A stretch of 32,126 nt of DNA. It comes from Funneliformis mosseae. Its lineage: Eukaryota > Glomeromycota > Glomeromycetes > Glomerales > Glomeraceae. A program made the position numbers and the translations under genes. The stretch is taken from assembly GCA_910592005.1 (NCBI GenBank), contig CAJVPP010000448.1, positions 1-32,126 on the forward strand, written 5' to 3'. The notes below the pieces were generated by a model. That model worked only from the letters and a program-made list of their open reading frames with translations. It did no database searches and was not told the DNA's origin. Shown piece by piece: positions 20,866 through 32,126 of this stretch (position 1 is the first letter of the stretch; each line of letters begins with the position of its first letter).

Positions 20866-23800
20866 TTAGTCAATTCTGTTCCTTCTAAAAGTTTACTTAT
20901 AGAAATACCAGATATTAAAAAGGAAGTTGCTAATCATTTTCAAAAGGTTATTGAAATATCCTACAAGGACACACCAATATCAGAAGAATGGAAATCCACT
21001 TATCAACCTCTTACTGAAATTCAAATATTTACTCAAATCTGATTTCTTTTTTACAGCAGAAGAATGGTACTAAATAAAAAGTCATCTTCTAAATAATAAA
21101 GTCTCTAGACTTTTAAATATCAAATTAAATGCTAAAACACTTTAGATTTATAGCTAAAAAAATTTTTTAGTATATCATCTGTAAATGTTTATAAATCTTA
21201 TCTATACTAAATCACTAAATTTAGCCTATATATATCTCATCTCTAAGTTAAAACTATGAGAATACAATCTTAATAATGCCAAATCTATTACCTTACTTGA
21301 ATATTTTAGAAAGATTTTTGTTAAATTAATTAATACTAGGTTAGTTATAACTTTGTTTAATATAATATTTTAAGAGAATACAATTTTACTGGTCTTTCTT
21401 TCAAAATAACCTTTGATTTGATTCATATTTTAGACAATATTATATATGATGCCCATTACAACAATTCTGATCTTTAGATCTTTTACAAAATATGTTAAAA
21501 TCTTATGATACTATAAATATTTTTATACTTATCAATAGTATTGATATTGGATTTTATTCAATTTTCAATAATGGACTATTAAACTTTAGACCTAATAGAG
21601 ATATTCAGTCTAATTCAAATTCAAATAGATAATAAATATATAAATTTAGTTAAATTTATAATATTAGACTAACTTAAAAATTTAAATAATAATAAAATCG
21701 TTTAACTGGAATAATTCTACTAACCTGACCTGAATTTTCAAAGATAGAGAGTTTGAATTAATATTACAAATATTTTAAATTTATCTTATTCTACTAAAAA
21801 TCAAAATGAAAACTTCAAGATAATTTTCAAGAAACCTAATTATTTAAAAAATTCTAACAAATATCAATAAAAATAATTTATATAATATTAATTTTATATA
21901 AATTTATTGTTGTTAAATGAAGTCTATAGTCTAATAATCCAAATTCTAATAGAATTAAAATGTATTAAATCCAATAGTCCAATAGTCTAATAGTCCAAAA
22001 ATCTATTAGTATAAAAGGCTTACACTGCTTATAAAGGTTTTGAAGTAACTTAGAATTTCTTATACTTTTATTCAAATTATATTACAAATCTTTTTTCCTC
22101 ATTTTAATCAAGTTTTTACAGTATATGATAATATCAGCATTTATTTAATTCATTTAATATTGCATAAGAAAAAGTTATTTTGCTATTATTATAGTATATT
22201 TATTATGATCCCCTTCTTTGCAAAATAAACAAATCTCAGTACAGATATAATATAAAAGTACAATAAAGACCTAATAATTATTCACCTGTTACAATTATTT
22301 TACAATACAAAATACCTATAATTATTTATATGAATAATATTTTGTAAATTGTTAACTCAAAAATAACTTGACAAATATTATTAAAATTGTGATCAGTTCC
22401 TTTGCTTTAAATAATATATAAGTTAATTAGTCAAAGTCTAAACTATTGATTAAAACTTTATAGACAATACCTTTTATTATTTAATAGATAATAACAATTA
22501 GACCATCACTTAATATAATTCTAAGGAAAATATTAGATTCCTAAATTTATAAGGTTTGCTACTTCTTAATAAAAGTTTATCAATAATCAATCACACAAAA
22601 AAATTAAAAAGCTGTAACAATTATAAAATATAAGAGGCTCATAAACTCTCAACTTATTAATATTTTTAATACAGTAATCTTATCTCATTCAAATATAGAT
22701 CTTAATTCACATTACCTTTTAAATTGCAATATAACAAAATTATTATTATGTATTTGGCTTTTATTAAACAAAACTTTTAAAATAAACATTTTTAGACTTA
22801 TTTTACTTTCATTACTTTTATAATTTATACCTTTATTTCAACGTTTTTTTCAGAAATTTAGAAATTCTTTATTATAAATGATTAATAAAGTCAATATTCT
22901 TAGTATTATATTTTACATTTATATAATTCAATTATAAATAAAAGAATGGTTATTTAAAAATCTGCTAATCTATTAGCTTTTTATAATCTATTACCAACTG
23001 ACAATTAACTTCTATTACTTCTATATATCCTTAATAATCTTAATATCAAATTAATTATTTTAACTTCTATACAAAATATTATTACTAGTAGTAATTTTTT
23101 AATCTCAAATTAATTCTGTTGATTTAAAAGAAACACATATAAGAACTTAGAAAATATTCTCTTATTTACGTTAAACAATTAGTTAGCTATTATGATAATT
23201 ACATATTTATATATAGTGACCTTTATACTATTACTTAACTTACTGTATACTCTTTTATGACTTCTAAATGGTTCCTTATATTAAAAAAATTAAATCCAGA
23301 TAATAATTGAATTTTACTATTAATACAATTATATAATCATAATTTTTGCTAACTTGATTACCTTTTCTGATCTCTAAAATAATAAATATTATAGTTGAAT
23401 AGATTAAAAATATGAACTCTTTTATTCTTAGTAAAGTAAATTTTTTAATAATATTATTATATATTTAATATACTTATTTCTTTAATAAGCTCTTGAAACT
23501 ATATAATTCTAAACTTTTGTGACCGCTGATAACTTTATCAAGTTACAGCCTCATCTTTAAGAAAATATTATAATAACTGTTTTTTACACTTCTCTTGAGA
23601 TTTTATATAGCTATTCTAATTATATTTAAGAATAGTCATTACAATATTACACATAGTGTCTTATCTTTAGAAGCCTTGCATAAACTCACTGTAACAAGTT
23701 TCTTATCTTTAGCCTCTTTATAATTTTAAAACCCATTACTCCTATAAATTTTTAATCTTGATAAATTTATTTTACCTTTGTATAATACATAACTTTTTAA

Positions 23801-24190
23801 TCTTTTCTCTTTTTTTTTATTTATTTAAATAATTTAAATTTAACCATCTATTCCAATTACAATATTTCAATTTTTATTAATTCTGCAGCTATTGTTTCAT
23901 AATTTAATTATTTTAAATTTCTTTTGACTAGATTTCCTATAATTTGACCAATTCTTAAAATTAACTATTTTATATATTAAAAGTGTCTTTTTGAATTGAT
24001 TGATACTAATAATTTTAATATCAAATTAATTAAAATTAAAGCACATTTAGATAATATCTTTAATAACAAAGTCAACTTCTTAGCTCAGTTATCTGCACTC
24101 AACAATCCTTTAACTCAATCTTATAATACTTTAGATATCATTTTATGTATCATGATTCTACTATCATTATTTTTATCTAACAGTTCATAA
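20866..24190 (+). mobile_element. Decayed LINE-like retroelement (RT and RNase H remains)
   Basis: Three pieces lie in the expected order. First, an open stretch 20866-21039 includes KEVANHFQKVIEISYKDTPI and SEEWKSTY, like the segment ahead of the reverse transcriptase in glomeromycote LINEs. Second, from 21370, a piece reads EYNFTGLSFK, then HILDNIIYDA, then DL-stop-I. Related elements have an NNFAGLP...LNNII...LWI pattern here, so the stop stands where Trp is expected. Third, 23996-24190 reads KIKAHLDNIFNNKVNFLAQ, close to the RNase H pattern VKAH.gd..Nd.vD.LAk. Everything between is broken by stops and frameshifts. The catalytic RT motifs cannot be seen. Boundaries are approximate. Confidence 0.6.
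21971..22010 (+). repeat. 8-bp microsatellite, about five units
   Basis: Unit CCAATAGT occurs twice, followed by CTAATAGT, CCAAAAAT and CTATTAGT. It lies inside the retroelement relic, in the stretch where no RT coding sequence can be read. Confidence 0.7.
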
Positions 24191-26023
24191 AATACATCTT
24201 TTGCAATATTTATTTTTAACTTAATCAAACTGAATGTATTATTTAAATAATCACAAATTTATCAAATAAACTAGTTTTCTATATTACTTACATTTAGTAA
24301 TAATACTGCTCTTCATATTATATTTTATACTACCTTCTTTCTAAGAAAATGAAATATCAAAAATTTCTAAAAATGCTATCTACTTTTGAAATACTTAAGA
24401 AAAGATATCTATTACTTTATTCACTAATACTTTTATATTTAAGATATAATACAGATTATAAAGATTTCTATTACATTTAGATATACAGTATCCTATTTTT
24501 AATCATTAGATGAAAGATATTATTAGACAATCAAAAGATCATCTCAAATTCATTACTAATATATAAGATTATGAAATTAAATAGCATGACTGATGAATGT
24601 TGTTTACCTACAATTTCACTTTCTTCTTCACTATTATTAAAAGAATTATTTTTAATTACCTTTTTAATTTATTTGTAGTAAATTTACTTTTCAATCTCTT
24701 ATCTTTACTGCTTGTTTCTCTTTCATAAATTTTATATTTGAAGCAACTTATAATATTTGAAAAGTTTGCTATCAGATTATTCATGACTTTAAAATATCCT
24801 TAAATATCAATTTTAATTCTAAAAAAAAGCTTTTTTTCTTCTGGTTATATACTTTTCTCTAATATTTCTTTTACTTTTAACAGATAAATCTATCAATACT
24901 ATAAAATATTTAAGATTCTATTAGTCAAATTTTTTATATATTAGTAACTATACATTTCTTTTTTTTATATATATTATTTCTAAAAAGTAATAATCTTAGC
25001 TTAAGTTAAAAATAATGATTTTATAATGTAATATAGTGTTAATTATATATATAATAAATACAAATTATGTATTTTTAAGTAGATATCTTTTTAATAATTA
25101 TGTGCAATTATGAATTAAAATTTGTAATTATATATAATTATATACAGTTTATTATAATAAAAAATTTTTAATTTTTTAATAAATTTTTATTAAATATTAT
25201 AATTTTAAACTTCAAATTCTTTACACCATTAGAATTTATCATATTTAACCTTTTATGAAAATCTTTAAAAGTTCTTACAATCATTATCAAAAGAAAATTA
25301 TATATTAAAAATTTTTATTTAACAGAACAACTTGATATTAACAACCAAATGTAGGCTAAGTAATATTAGAAAGGATTAGTAATTATATAGTTTTGTTTAA
25401 CCAATATTGATTAAATTTAATTTCACTCAAAAATTTATTATCTTAGCTACAGTAAATTCTCTATTTCTATAATAATTCATCTGATGAATTAGTGAATTCT
25501 TTTATTATATTATACTGTCTAATATTCATTCATAAAAGGTTTCTAGTATAGATATATTTTGATTGAAAACTTGATAAATATTAAAAAGAGGTCAAAATAG
25601 ATAATTAAGAATATGTAAAATAAATTTATTATAAGCTAATTCTAATATTTCTCAAAAAATAGCATAAAATTCATTTGTATTAAACTGATTTTGAATAATT
25701 AAATTTTCAAAATAGGTTTAAAATAATCTGTATTTCTATATATTTTGATATAAGTAATAAGATGTTGAAATAGTAATTCAATAAGTAAAAAAACTGGTTT
25801 CTTTAATTATTAAAAAATCTAGATCTTGAATAAATTTATTAGTATAAAAAGAAATAAAATTAAGGTAAATAATAATGATTCTTACTTTTCTTTTATTTAT
25901 AAGTATAAATTAATACTACTAATATATTATACTTTTTATCATCATTAAATTCTTCTTTAAAAATAAAGACTAATAAATAATATAATTTTTTGTATATATT
26001 ATCATAGTATTAGCATTTAGCTA
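24191..26023. other. CpG-free AT-rich DNA, no gene seen
   Basis: The sequence is A, T and short oligo-A/T runs, with stops in all frames. The start may be the 3' tail of the retroelement. I counted no CpG dinucleotide in this interval. Confidence 0.4.
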
Positions 26024-26500
26024 TTTGGTCATAGCCAAAATGACCAAATTTTATTTTAAGTTTGATTAGTCAAAAATATTTTTTTTATACAATAGCTCAC
26101 AAATGAGACAGAAATATAATTGTTTAGTTGCAAAAAAAATTTGATACTTCTGATGTTTGCAATATTAAAAATGGCAAAATTGACACTTCTAACATTTAGA
26201 ATGTTCTATTTTGTAAGAATTTTAACATTTTGAACATCAGAGGTGTTAATTTTTGCAATTTTGAACATTCTGAACATTGGAGATGTCAATTTTTTTGCTA
26301 TATTACAAAAATTTAAATGTTCTGAATATTGGAGATATTAAAGTTTTTTTTTGTAATTTTGCAGTAAATTCAATAAATTGTAATTTATAAATAAATCGTG
26401 ACCAAAATTGATAAAGTCATGTGATATTTGACCAATTAAGCCAATTGATGATTTGACCATTGATTTTGGCCGATTGGCCAAATTGGCTAATGACCAAAAA
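26024..26500. mobile_element. MITE with TTTGGTCAT-AGCCAA terminal inverted repeats
   Basis: The left end reads TTTGGTCATAGCCAAAATGA. The right end on the minus strand reads TTTTTGGTCATTAGCCAATT. A second internal GACCAA/TTGGCC set lies at 26400-26480. The interior has copies of a unit like TTGACACTTCTAACATTTAG, direct near 26140-26210 and inverted near 26235-26335. It is about 480 bp with no coding capacity. The two overlapping open frames at the right end come from the repeat. Confidence 0.65.
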
Positions 26501-28892
26501 ATTAGGTTTAGTTGTGATAAATGCCAACTTTGCATTATTATTTAAAACTAAAAATTTTAGTAATTTTTATTATATAAAGGAATTTTGCATAAAAATAAAA
26601 TTCCATGAATTTTTAAATAGGTTATGTATTTATCTTTCTGTGTTGAAAAATAAAGAAAACTACTTTAACTTTATCTAAAAATCTTTAAAATACAAAATTA
26701 AGGTAATATTCTTCATGTATTTCTATAAAAAATTTTTTTTTGTATTTAATTTTTAAAATATTAATTTATAATTTTTTTATAATTAAACATTTAAATTTAA
26801 ACTAAATAATAATTTTATATATCATTTACAGTTAATTTATTATAATTTTTTCTCTATTTCCTTTTATATAATTATTTCTTTTCTAATTAATATATATAAG
26901 ATTATTTTTTCTTATTAAATAATAATATATTTATTGATAAATATACTTGAATTTTAATTAAATCTTTCCTTTATAACTAAATATTTTAAAAATACTTTTT
27001 TTAATCACTATATAAACTAAATGCATAAATTTCAATTTTTTAAAATAATATTTAAAAATAAATAAAAAGAAATTCAAAAAACTTACTCTATAAGATTTAA
27101 AATTATGTATAATTTGATGTATGAATTAACTGAGGTATTAATGACAACAAGAAATTACAGTAGCACTTTTTCATATAAATGGCAGAATTTGAAAGTAACA
27201 AATGTAACAAATTAGAAGTTATATTAAAATAAATAAGAATTATTATAAGAACTTATCTTATCATAATATTATTAATATATGCAAGAAAATCAACTAAAAC
27301 TAATTTTACTTTATTATGATAGCAAAAAGTATATCAATAATACAATACACACAATTATCAGTAATTTCATCCATAATTATAACTACTGATTTTAAATCAA
27401 ATAATAGTTTTAAAAATTAATAATACTTGTTAAAAATATTAGTTAAGTAAATTTGTTTAAGAATAAAAACTTGAAAAATAGAACCTCTATTTTTAATATA
27501 TTTTTTAAAAAATGAAAGTAAAATTTACTTTTTCAAGAGAAATAACTTTTATTGTAAATACTTCTATAAGATTCTCTATAAGTTATTTTTTTGAATTAGC
27601 AGCTTATTGAATAGAGGAAAAAATAAGTTGCTACATTTTATTACTTGTTTTTTTATAGCTTTTAATTTATTTTTAACTATTGCAATAATTATTTACAACA
27701 GATTTACACTTTAGTTTACAGAAATTTTGCAATAATTATAAAATAAAATATTGTTATCAACTTATAAAACCTTTTCAATTCATTACATTTTGTATCAATC
27801 AATTATTTTTTTTCTTATATTTTTATTAGATCATTTTTTATTCTTCCTACCTTGAAAGATACTCTTTTTTAAATGCTTTTTAACTTCTTTAATAATTTAG
27901 ATATGTAAAGTTTACTTTATTTCTTTTAAAAAAATTTTTTTTAATATTTTAAATTTTTAATAAAGAACTTACTTAGTAAATCTATATGTAAACACTAAAT
28001 AAATTGATAGTTAATTATTTTACTGAGAAGAAAAGTAAGTAACTTAAAGATAAAGTATAATATTTTATCTATTATACTTATATAATAATTTATTAAAAGC
28101 TATTATTAAATTATGAACAACTGATGTAACTTATTTTTGATACTAATATTTATTTATAAGCTGAAACATACATGTATATAAATTCAAAATAATTCAAATA
28201 ATAAGAAAAAATTATTTTATTGATCAGTGTATATAATATTAAAATTTTAAACTTGATTCAAGAAATTAGGTTTAATTATTTATTAATAAAAAAAATTTAT
28301 ATTAATCATAATGATAATAGTTTTTAAAAAATAATTAATTAATAAATTATAAATACTATAATGTATTAATTAGAAATAAAAAAAAGATAAAATATAAAGA
28401 AAAGATATAAAAATTCAAGTAAACTAAAAAATAATGAGAATAGATTTGATCATAAGCCAATAAAGAGTTAATATTATAAAAGTCATATTGTTAAATTGAA
28501 TATAATTTCACTTAAAAAAAATCATAATTTTAGCCTTAGTTAGTCTTTAAAGATCAAATTTTGACTATATTGTTAGGATACTAAATTTTAATATATTTTC
28601 TTTTGATATTCATAATTTTATTAATTTAATATTTTAATATTTTTATTTATTTTTATTATTTTATATAGTTTTAATTAATTAGTATTTAATGATTAGCTTT
28701 GTTTTGAGTTAAAGAGCTCAATATTAAAGTAATGATTAATTAATTTTATTGAATAAAATTTACATTATAAATTATTCAATTGCTTATTAATAAAACATTC
28801 TGATTACATATTTGTATCATGAATAAAATTATTAATATGTTTTGCTTAAATTATATAGAAAATTTATTTGGAAAATTAGATAGAAGTTAAAA
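26501..28892. other. AT-rich DNA, no gene seen
   Basis: No CpG dinucleotides were seen, and no coding pattern or RNA gene. Homopolymer runs and short A/T palindromes are everywhere. No repeat unit could be defined by eye. Confidence 0.4.
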
Positions 28893-29262
28893 TTATTCTT
28901 TTTTTTATTACTTTTTAATTATTTTTTTATATTTATTTTTTTTATTCCCTTGTAATCTTTTTTTATTTGCTTCTTTCTTTTTCAAATTTTTTTATTTCTC
29001 CTAATTTTTTTTACTAATCTTTTTATTTCTTTTTTTGATTCTTTTTTATTTTCTGATCTTTTATTTTTTTTTTTTTATTATATTTTTATATTTTTATTTT
29101 ATTTCCTTTCTTCTGAACTTTTTATTTTTTTTATTTTTTATATTATATTTTTATCTTCCCTCTAATCTTTTTATTTCCTTTGGATTTTTTTCTTATTTAA
29201 TTATTTTTTTATTCCTCTAATCTTTTTTTATTATTTTTTTTTTCTATTACAAATTTCTTCCC
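28893..29262 (+). repeat. T-rich pyrimidine tract
   Basis: About 370 bases are almost all T with a few C and A. A loose unit, CTAATCTTTTTATTTC with variants, recurs about every 25-35 bases. The plus-strand open frame at 29035-29220, which would give a Phe/Leu-rich protein, is a by-product of the T run and not a gene. Confidence 0.75.
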
Positions 29263-29919
29263 TTATAGAACTTATAAAAAGTAAGTACTAGTTATTTTTT
29301 AAAAAAATCTCTTACCCTTTTCTCCTTTATAAAAACTTACCTTTGAATTTTAAGGCTTGTTCAGCTTAATTCAACTAGATTTAACTTATTTATAACTCTA
29401 AGAATATTAGAATATATGCATAAATACTGATTAATGATCAAATTATGATATCAATCAGTATATAATATTAGCATAAAATAGGCCGATTTAGAAAAATTTC
29501 TCAAGCTCATTTTCCTAGTAAACCTTCAAAATAACTAAATGACAAAGGATTCAAATAACAGTCAAATAAAATATAGTCATTTGTAATTTAGAATTTAGGT
29601 AGTTACAAAATGTTAAATGTTAAATGATTTAGGATTATGATAAAATATTAAGCAAATTCTTTAAATGATCAAATGATTAGGTTATTTTTAAACACTATTT
29701 GGAATAGTTAAATTAATAATATAGGCTAAATATCATATATATTAGTTTTCAGAATTAAAAGTTATATTAATATTCAAAATATGATTTTCTAAATGAGTGA
29801 ATTCAGTATTCATATTATATATATTATTATATGTAATACATTATGTCTATTAAAAATAATATTATTTGTTAATTAAAAATATACTTATTTTTTTATTAGT
29901 ATAAATATTGTATTTCAAA

Positions 29920-30170
29920 TGTGTTAATACCTGAAATACGCAATTAGAATATTCCAAATACAAAAATTATTTGAAATATTCGCTTACCCTAAATGCATAT
30001 TCTAATATCTCAAATATATATTTTAGACAATGTCCCAAATACACATTTTGAATAATTTTCTAAATGTATATTTAGATATTATTCCAAATGTTTATTTTCA
30101 GATATCACAAATAAGCATTTAGAATATTCTAAAAAATCAATTCAAACTCATTTTGAACTATCCTAAATAA
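29920..30170. repeat. Degenerate satellite block 1
   Basis: Variants of CCAAATGCATATTTNGAATAT recur about every 30-40 bases, for example CCTAAATGCATATTCTAATA at 29978, CCCAAATACACATTTTGAAT at 30032 and CCAAATGTTTATTTTCAGAT at 30084. Most differences are C/T or G/A. Confidence 0.65.
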
Positions 30171-30289
30171 CTATTAATGATTTGAGTTTATTAAATAACA
30201 GACTTGTAATTTATATTTTATTTATATTTAATAATTATATTTATAAAACTTTATTTTTATTTAAATTATAAATAAATATGTAAACAATC

Positions 30290-30495
30290 TTTATATTGGC
30301 ATTTGAATATTCAAAATATGCATTTAAAACATATTAAAATACACATTGGAATATCTAAAATATGCATTTAAGATAAATGTGTATTTAAGATAAGCAAATA
30401 TCCTAAACAATCTTTACATTTAGGATATTCCAATTATTTATTCTGATTTAGAATATCTCAAAAATACATTTCAGACATTAATGCATTTATGATAT
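30290..30495. repeat. Degenerate satellite block 2
   Basis: The same family as block 1 after a gap of about 120 bases. Units include GGCATTTGAATATTCAAAAT at 30299 and TATGCATTTAAGATAAATGT near 30361. TTTAGGATATTCCAATTATT at 30418 is in the opposite sense. Confidence 0.6.
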
Positions 30496-31899
30496 AATGT
30501 AAATAAATTAAAAATTTATCTTTTGTAATATTTTATATTCTTTTAAGATTTTATAAAATATAAATATAAAATATTTTCATTAAAATGAGATCCTTTAAAA
30601 TTATAAAAATTAAGAAGAATTTTTTTAAGTTTCTAATCTTTGTAATCCAATATACTATAATTTTAAGAAATTAAATTTGATTTTTAAAAGTCTAATAATC
30701 AAGAGTAAATGAGATTTTACTAGTATTTCTGTAATTATTTTTTAATATTAAATTTTTTCATCATTATATGCTTAAATAATTATCTGAATATTAGTAAAGG
30801 ACTTTACAGTTCTATTTAAAACTATGCAAGGATAGTCTATTACTATATAAAAATGTTCAATCAAATTTTATGATCATGTATAATAATCAATATTACATGA
30901 TTAAATGATAATAATATTTAAATCATATAAGATATCTGTCTATTTTGAAAAGTTATATATATTTAACCCAGTTTTTTAGGTAAAGTGCATCAATTTTATA
31001 TTAATTTCATATAATTAAATGAGTTATATCAATTGACTTATTTCAAAATTGCGTAGATGTGAAATTAGTATATATAAAAAATTAGTATTTTTTGATGCAT
31101 ACATTTTAGAAATATAATAGTTTCTATTTTCTAGTATTATGTATAGTATTAGTAGAACAAATTTTAACTTTAAAATTAAATCTTTTTATTATTGCTTGAA
31201 AAAATGTATTTTCAATAATAAAGATTAATCGTTTATAATTATCTATTTAGTTAAATAATTTAACCAATCTTTTTATGTAAATATCTATTATTATAAATTA
31301 TTAAATTATTAAATCTTATTATTTATAATGAATATAATTAAATTAATAAAAATAAATATATATACTCAAAAATCATTTATAATAACATATTTATTCATTA
31401 GCTTTTTAACTTTTAAAAATAAATGTAAATATTTCTTAATGTTAAAGTTAATTCATCTTAAGAATTTTTTAAATTATACTTATTAATTTTATCATAATTT
31501 AATTATTTTTATTACTAAAAATTTAAATTTTAACTGCAATAATTATAATAATATTTGTTATTTTCTTTATTTAAAGTATAATTACTATAAATTATAGATC
31601 TTTATTTTTTTTATTCTTATAACTAGATCCTTCATCTTAGATATTTTGGTTAAGATTTTTTTCATTTTAAATGGTTCTTCATTTAAAATTCTTCACCATT
31701 ATCAGAATATGATTCATTTCCATTTTATTAAATTTTTTTTAATAAATAAAATTATAAAAAAATTAAAAGATAAATTAAAATACTAAATAAATTTCTATGA
31801 TTTTATAATATTATGATAAAGTTAGTAAAATAACAAAGTAAATAGCAAAAGTTAATAAAGCTAAATAATTAATTAAGTTTTAAGCTAAATAACTAAATG
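30496..31899. other. AT-rich DNA, no gene seen
   Basis: No coding frame or RNA gene is recognised. Only two CpG dinucleotides were found by eye. Long A/T runs near 31735-31770. Confidence 0.4.
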
Positions 31900-31903
31900 T
31901 GAC

Positions 31904-32126
31904 AAAATCAAATAGTAAAAAACTAAATAAAGTAAATATAAATAATATTAGTTAATAATCTAAACTAAAAATAAAGATATCAAAGCTAATTAGCAAATTA
32001 TATAGCAAAACTTGCTAGAGTCAAATAGTAAAAAGCTAAGTAGAGTTCTGGACGAGTCGAGTTAACTCACGAGTCAGATAAGCCGAGTCGAGTTCAAATC
32101 AAGTCGAGTTGGTGTTTTTTTTGACT
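31904..32126. repeat. GAGTCGAGT-type repeat, increasingly GC toward the right edge
   Basis: At 32049-32112 GAGTCGAGT-like units repeat (ACGAGTCGAGTT, CCGAGTCGAGTT, CAAGTCGAGTT). Upstream, AGAGTCAAATAGTAAAAAGC (32017) and AAAATCAAATAGTAAAAAAC (31904) look like older AT-shifted forms of the same unit. The element runs off the right edge of the window. Confidence 0.65.

Noticed and set aside
29035..29220. Phe/Leu/Ile-rich plus-strand frame, apparently a membrane peptide
   Set aside because: A product of the T-rich tract; no sign of selection or a gene around it.

Overview
The window looks like nuclear DNA from an arbuscular mycorrhizal fungus (Glomeromycota, Rhizophagus/Gigaspora type). Four things suggest this. 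The DNA is very AT-rich. Introns are short (64-90 bp) with GT-AG ends. The gene content is typical of the expanded families of these fungi: kinases joined to SEL1 repeats, a large UvrD/TRANK1-like helicase with TPR-like repeats, and a RING-finger gene. Decayed transposons fill the gaps. I made this assignment from remembered family likeness, not from a search.

Layout. 559-4235 (+): one eight-exon gene for a protein of about 1,050 residues. It has a kinase with all catalytic motifs, then a helical domain resembling the MLKL N-terminal bundle, then a kinase-like domain that lacks ATP-binding motifs, then SEL1 repeats. It carries three lesions: a nonsense codon, a lost splice acceptor and a one-base frameshift. 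4236-7840: intergenic, with a pogo/Tigger-like transposon end, a broken Tc1-like transposase and a duplicated short repeat. 13560-7845 (-): a ten-exon helicase-like gene of about 1,670 codons. Every exon joins in frame, yet there are 11 in-frame stops and no frameshift. 13561-15800: intergenic, with a CGAAA repeat cluster and a hairpin. About 18298-15806 (-): a broken RING-finger gene of otherwise unknown type, with a GGTCC-rich foldback element inside one intron.

From about 19.4 kb to the end the DNA is extremely AT-rich, and from 20.6 kb it is nearly free of CpG until the last 90 bases. It holds a LINE-like retroelement relic with recognisable RT and RNase H pieces, a MITE, a T-rich tract, degenerate satellite blocks and, at the right edge, a GAGTCGAGT repeat.

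Taken together, all three protein-coding loci look disabled. Nearly every nonsense codon can be explained by one C-to-T or G-to-A change, and the repeats drift the same way. This suggests cytosine-deamination decay of a repeat-rich compartment. The most interesting biology is the kinase/MLKL-like bundle/pseudokinase/SEL1 architecture. It resembles a necroptosis kinase and its pseudokinase effector in one chain, but that functional reading is inference.
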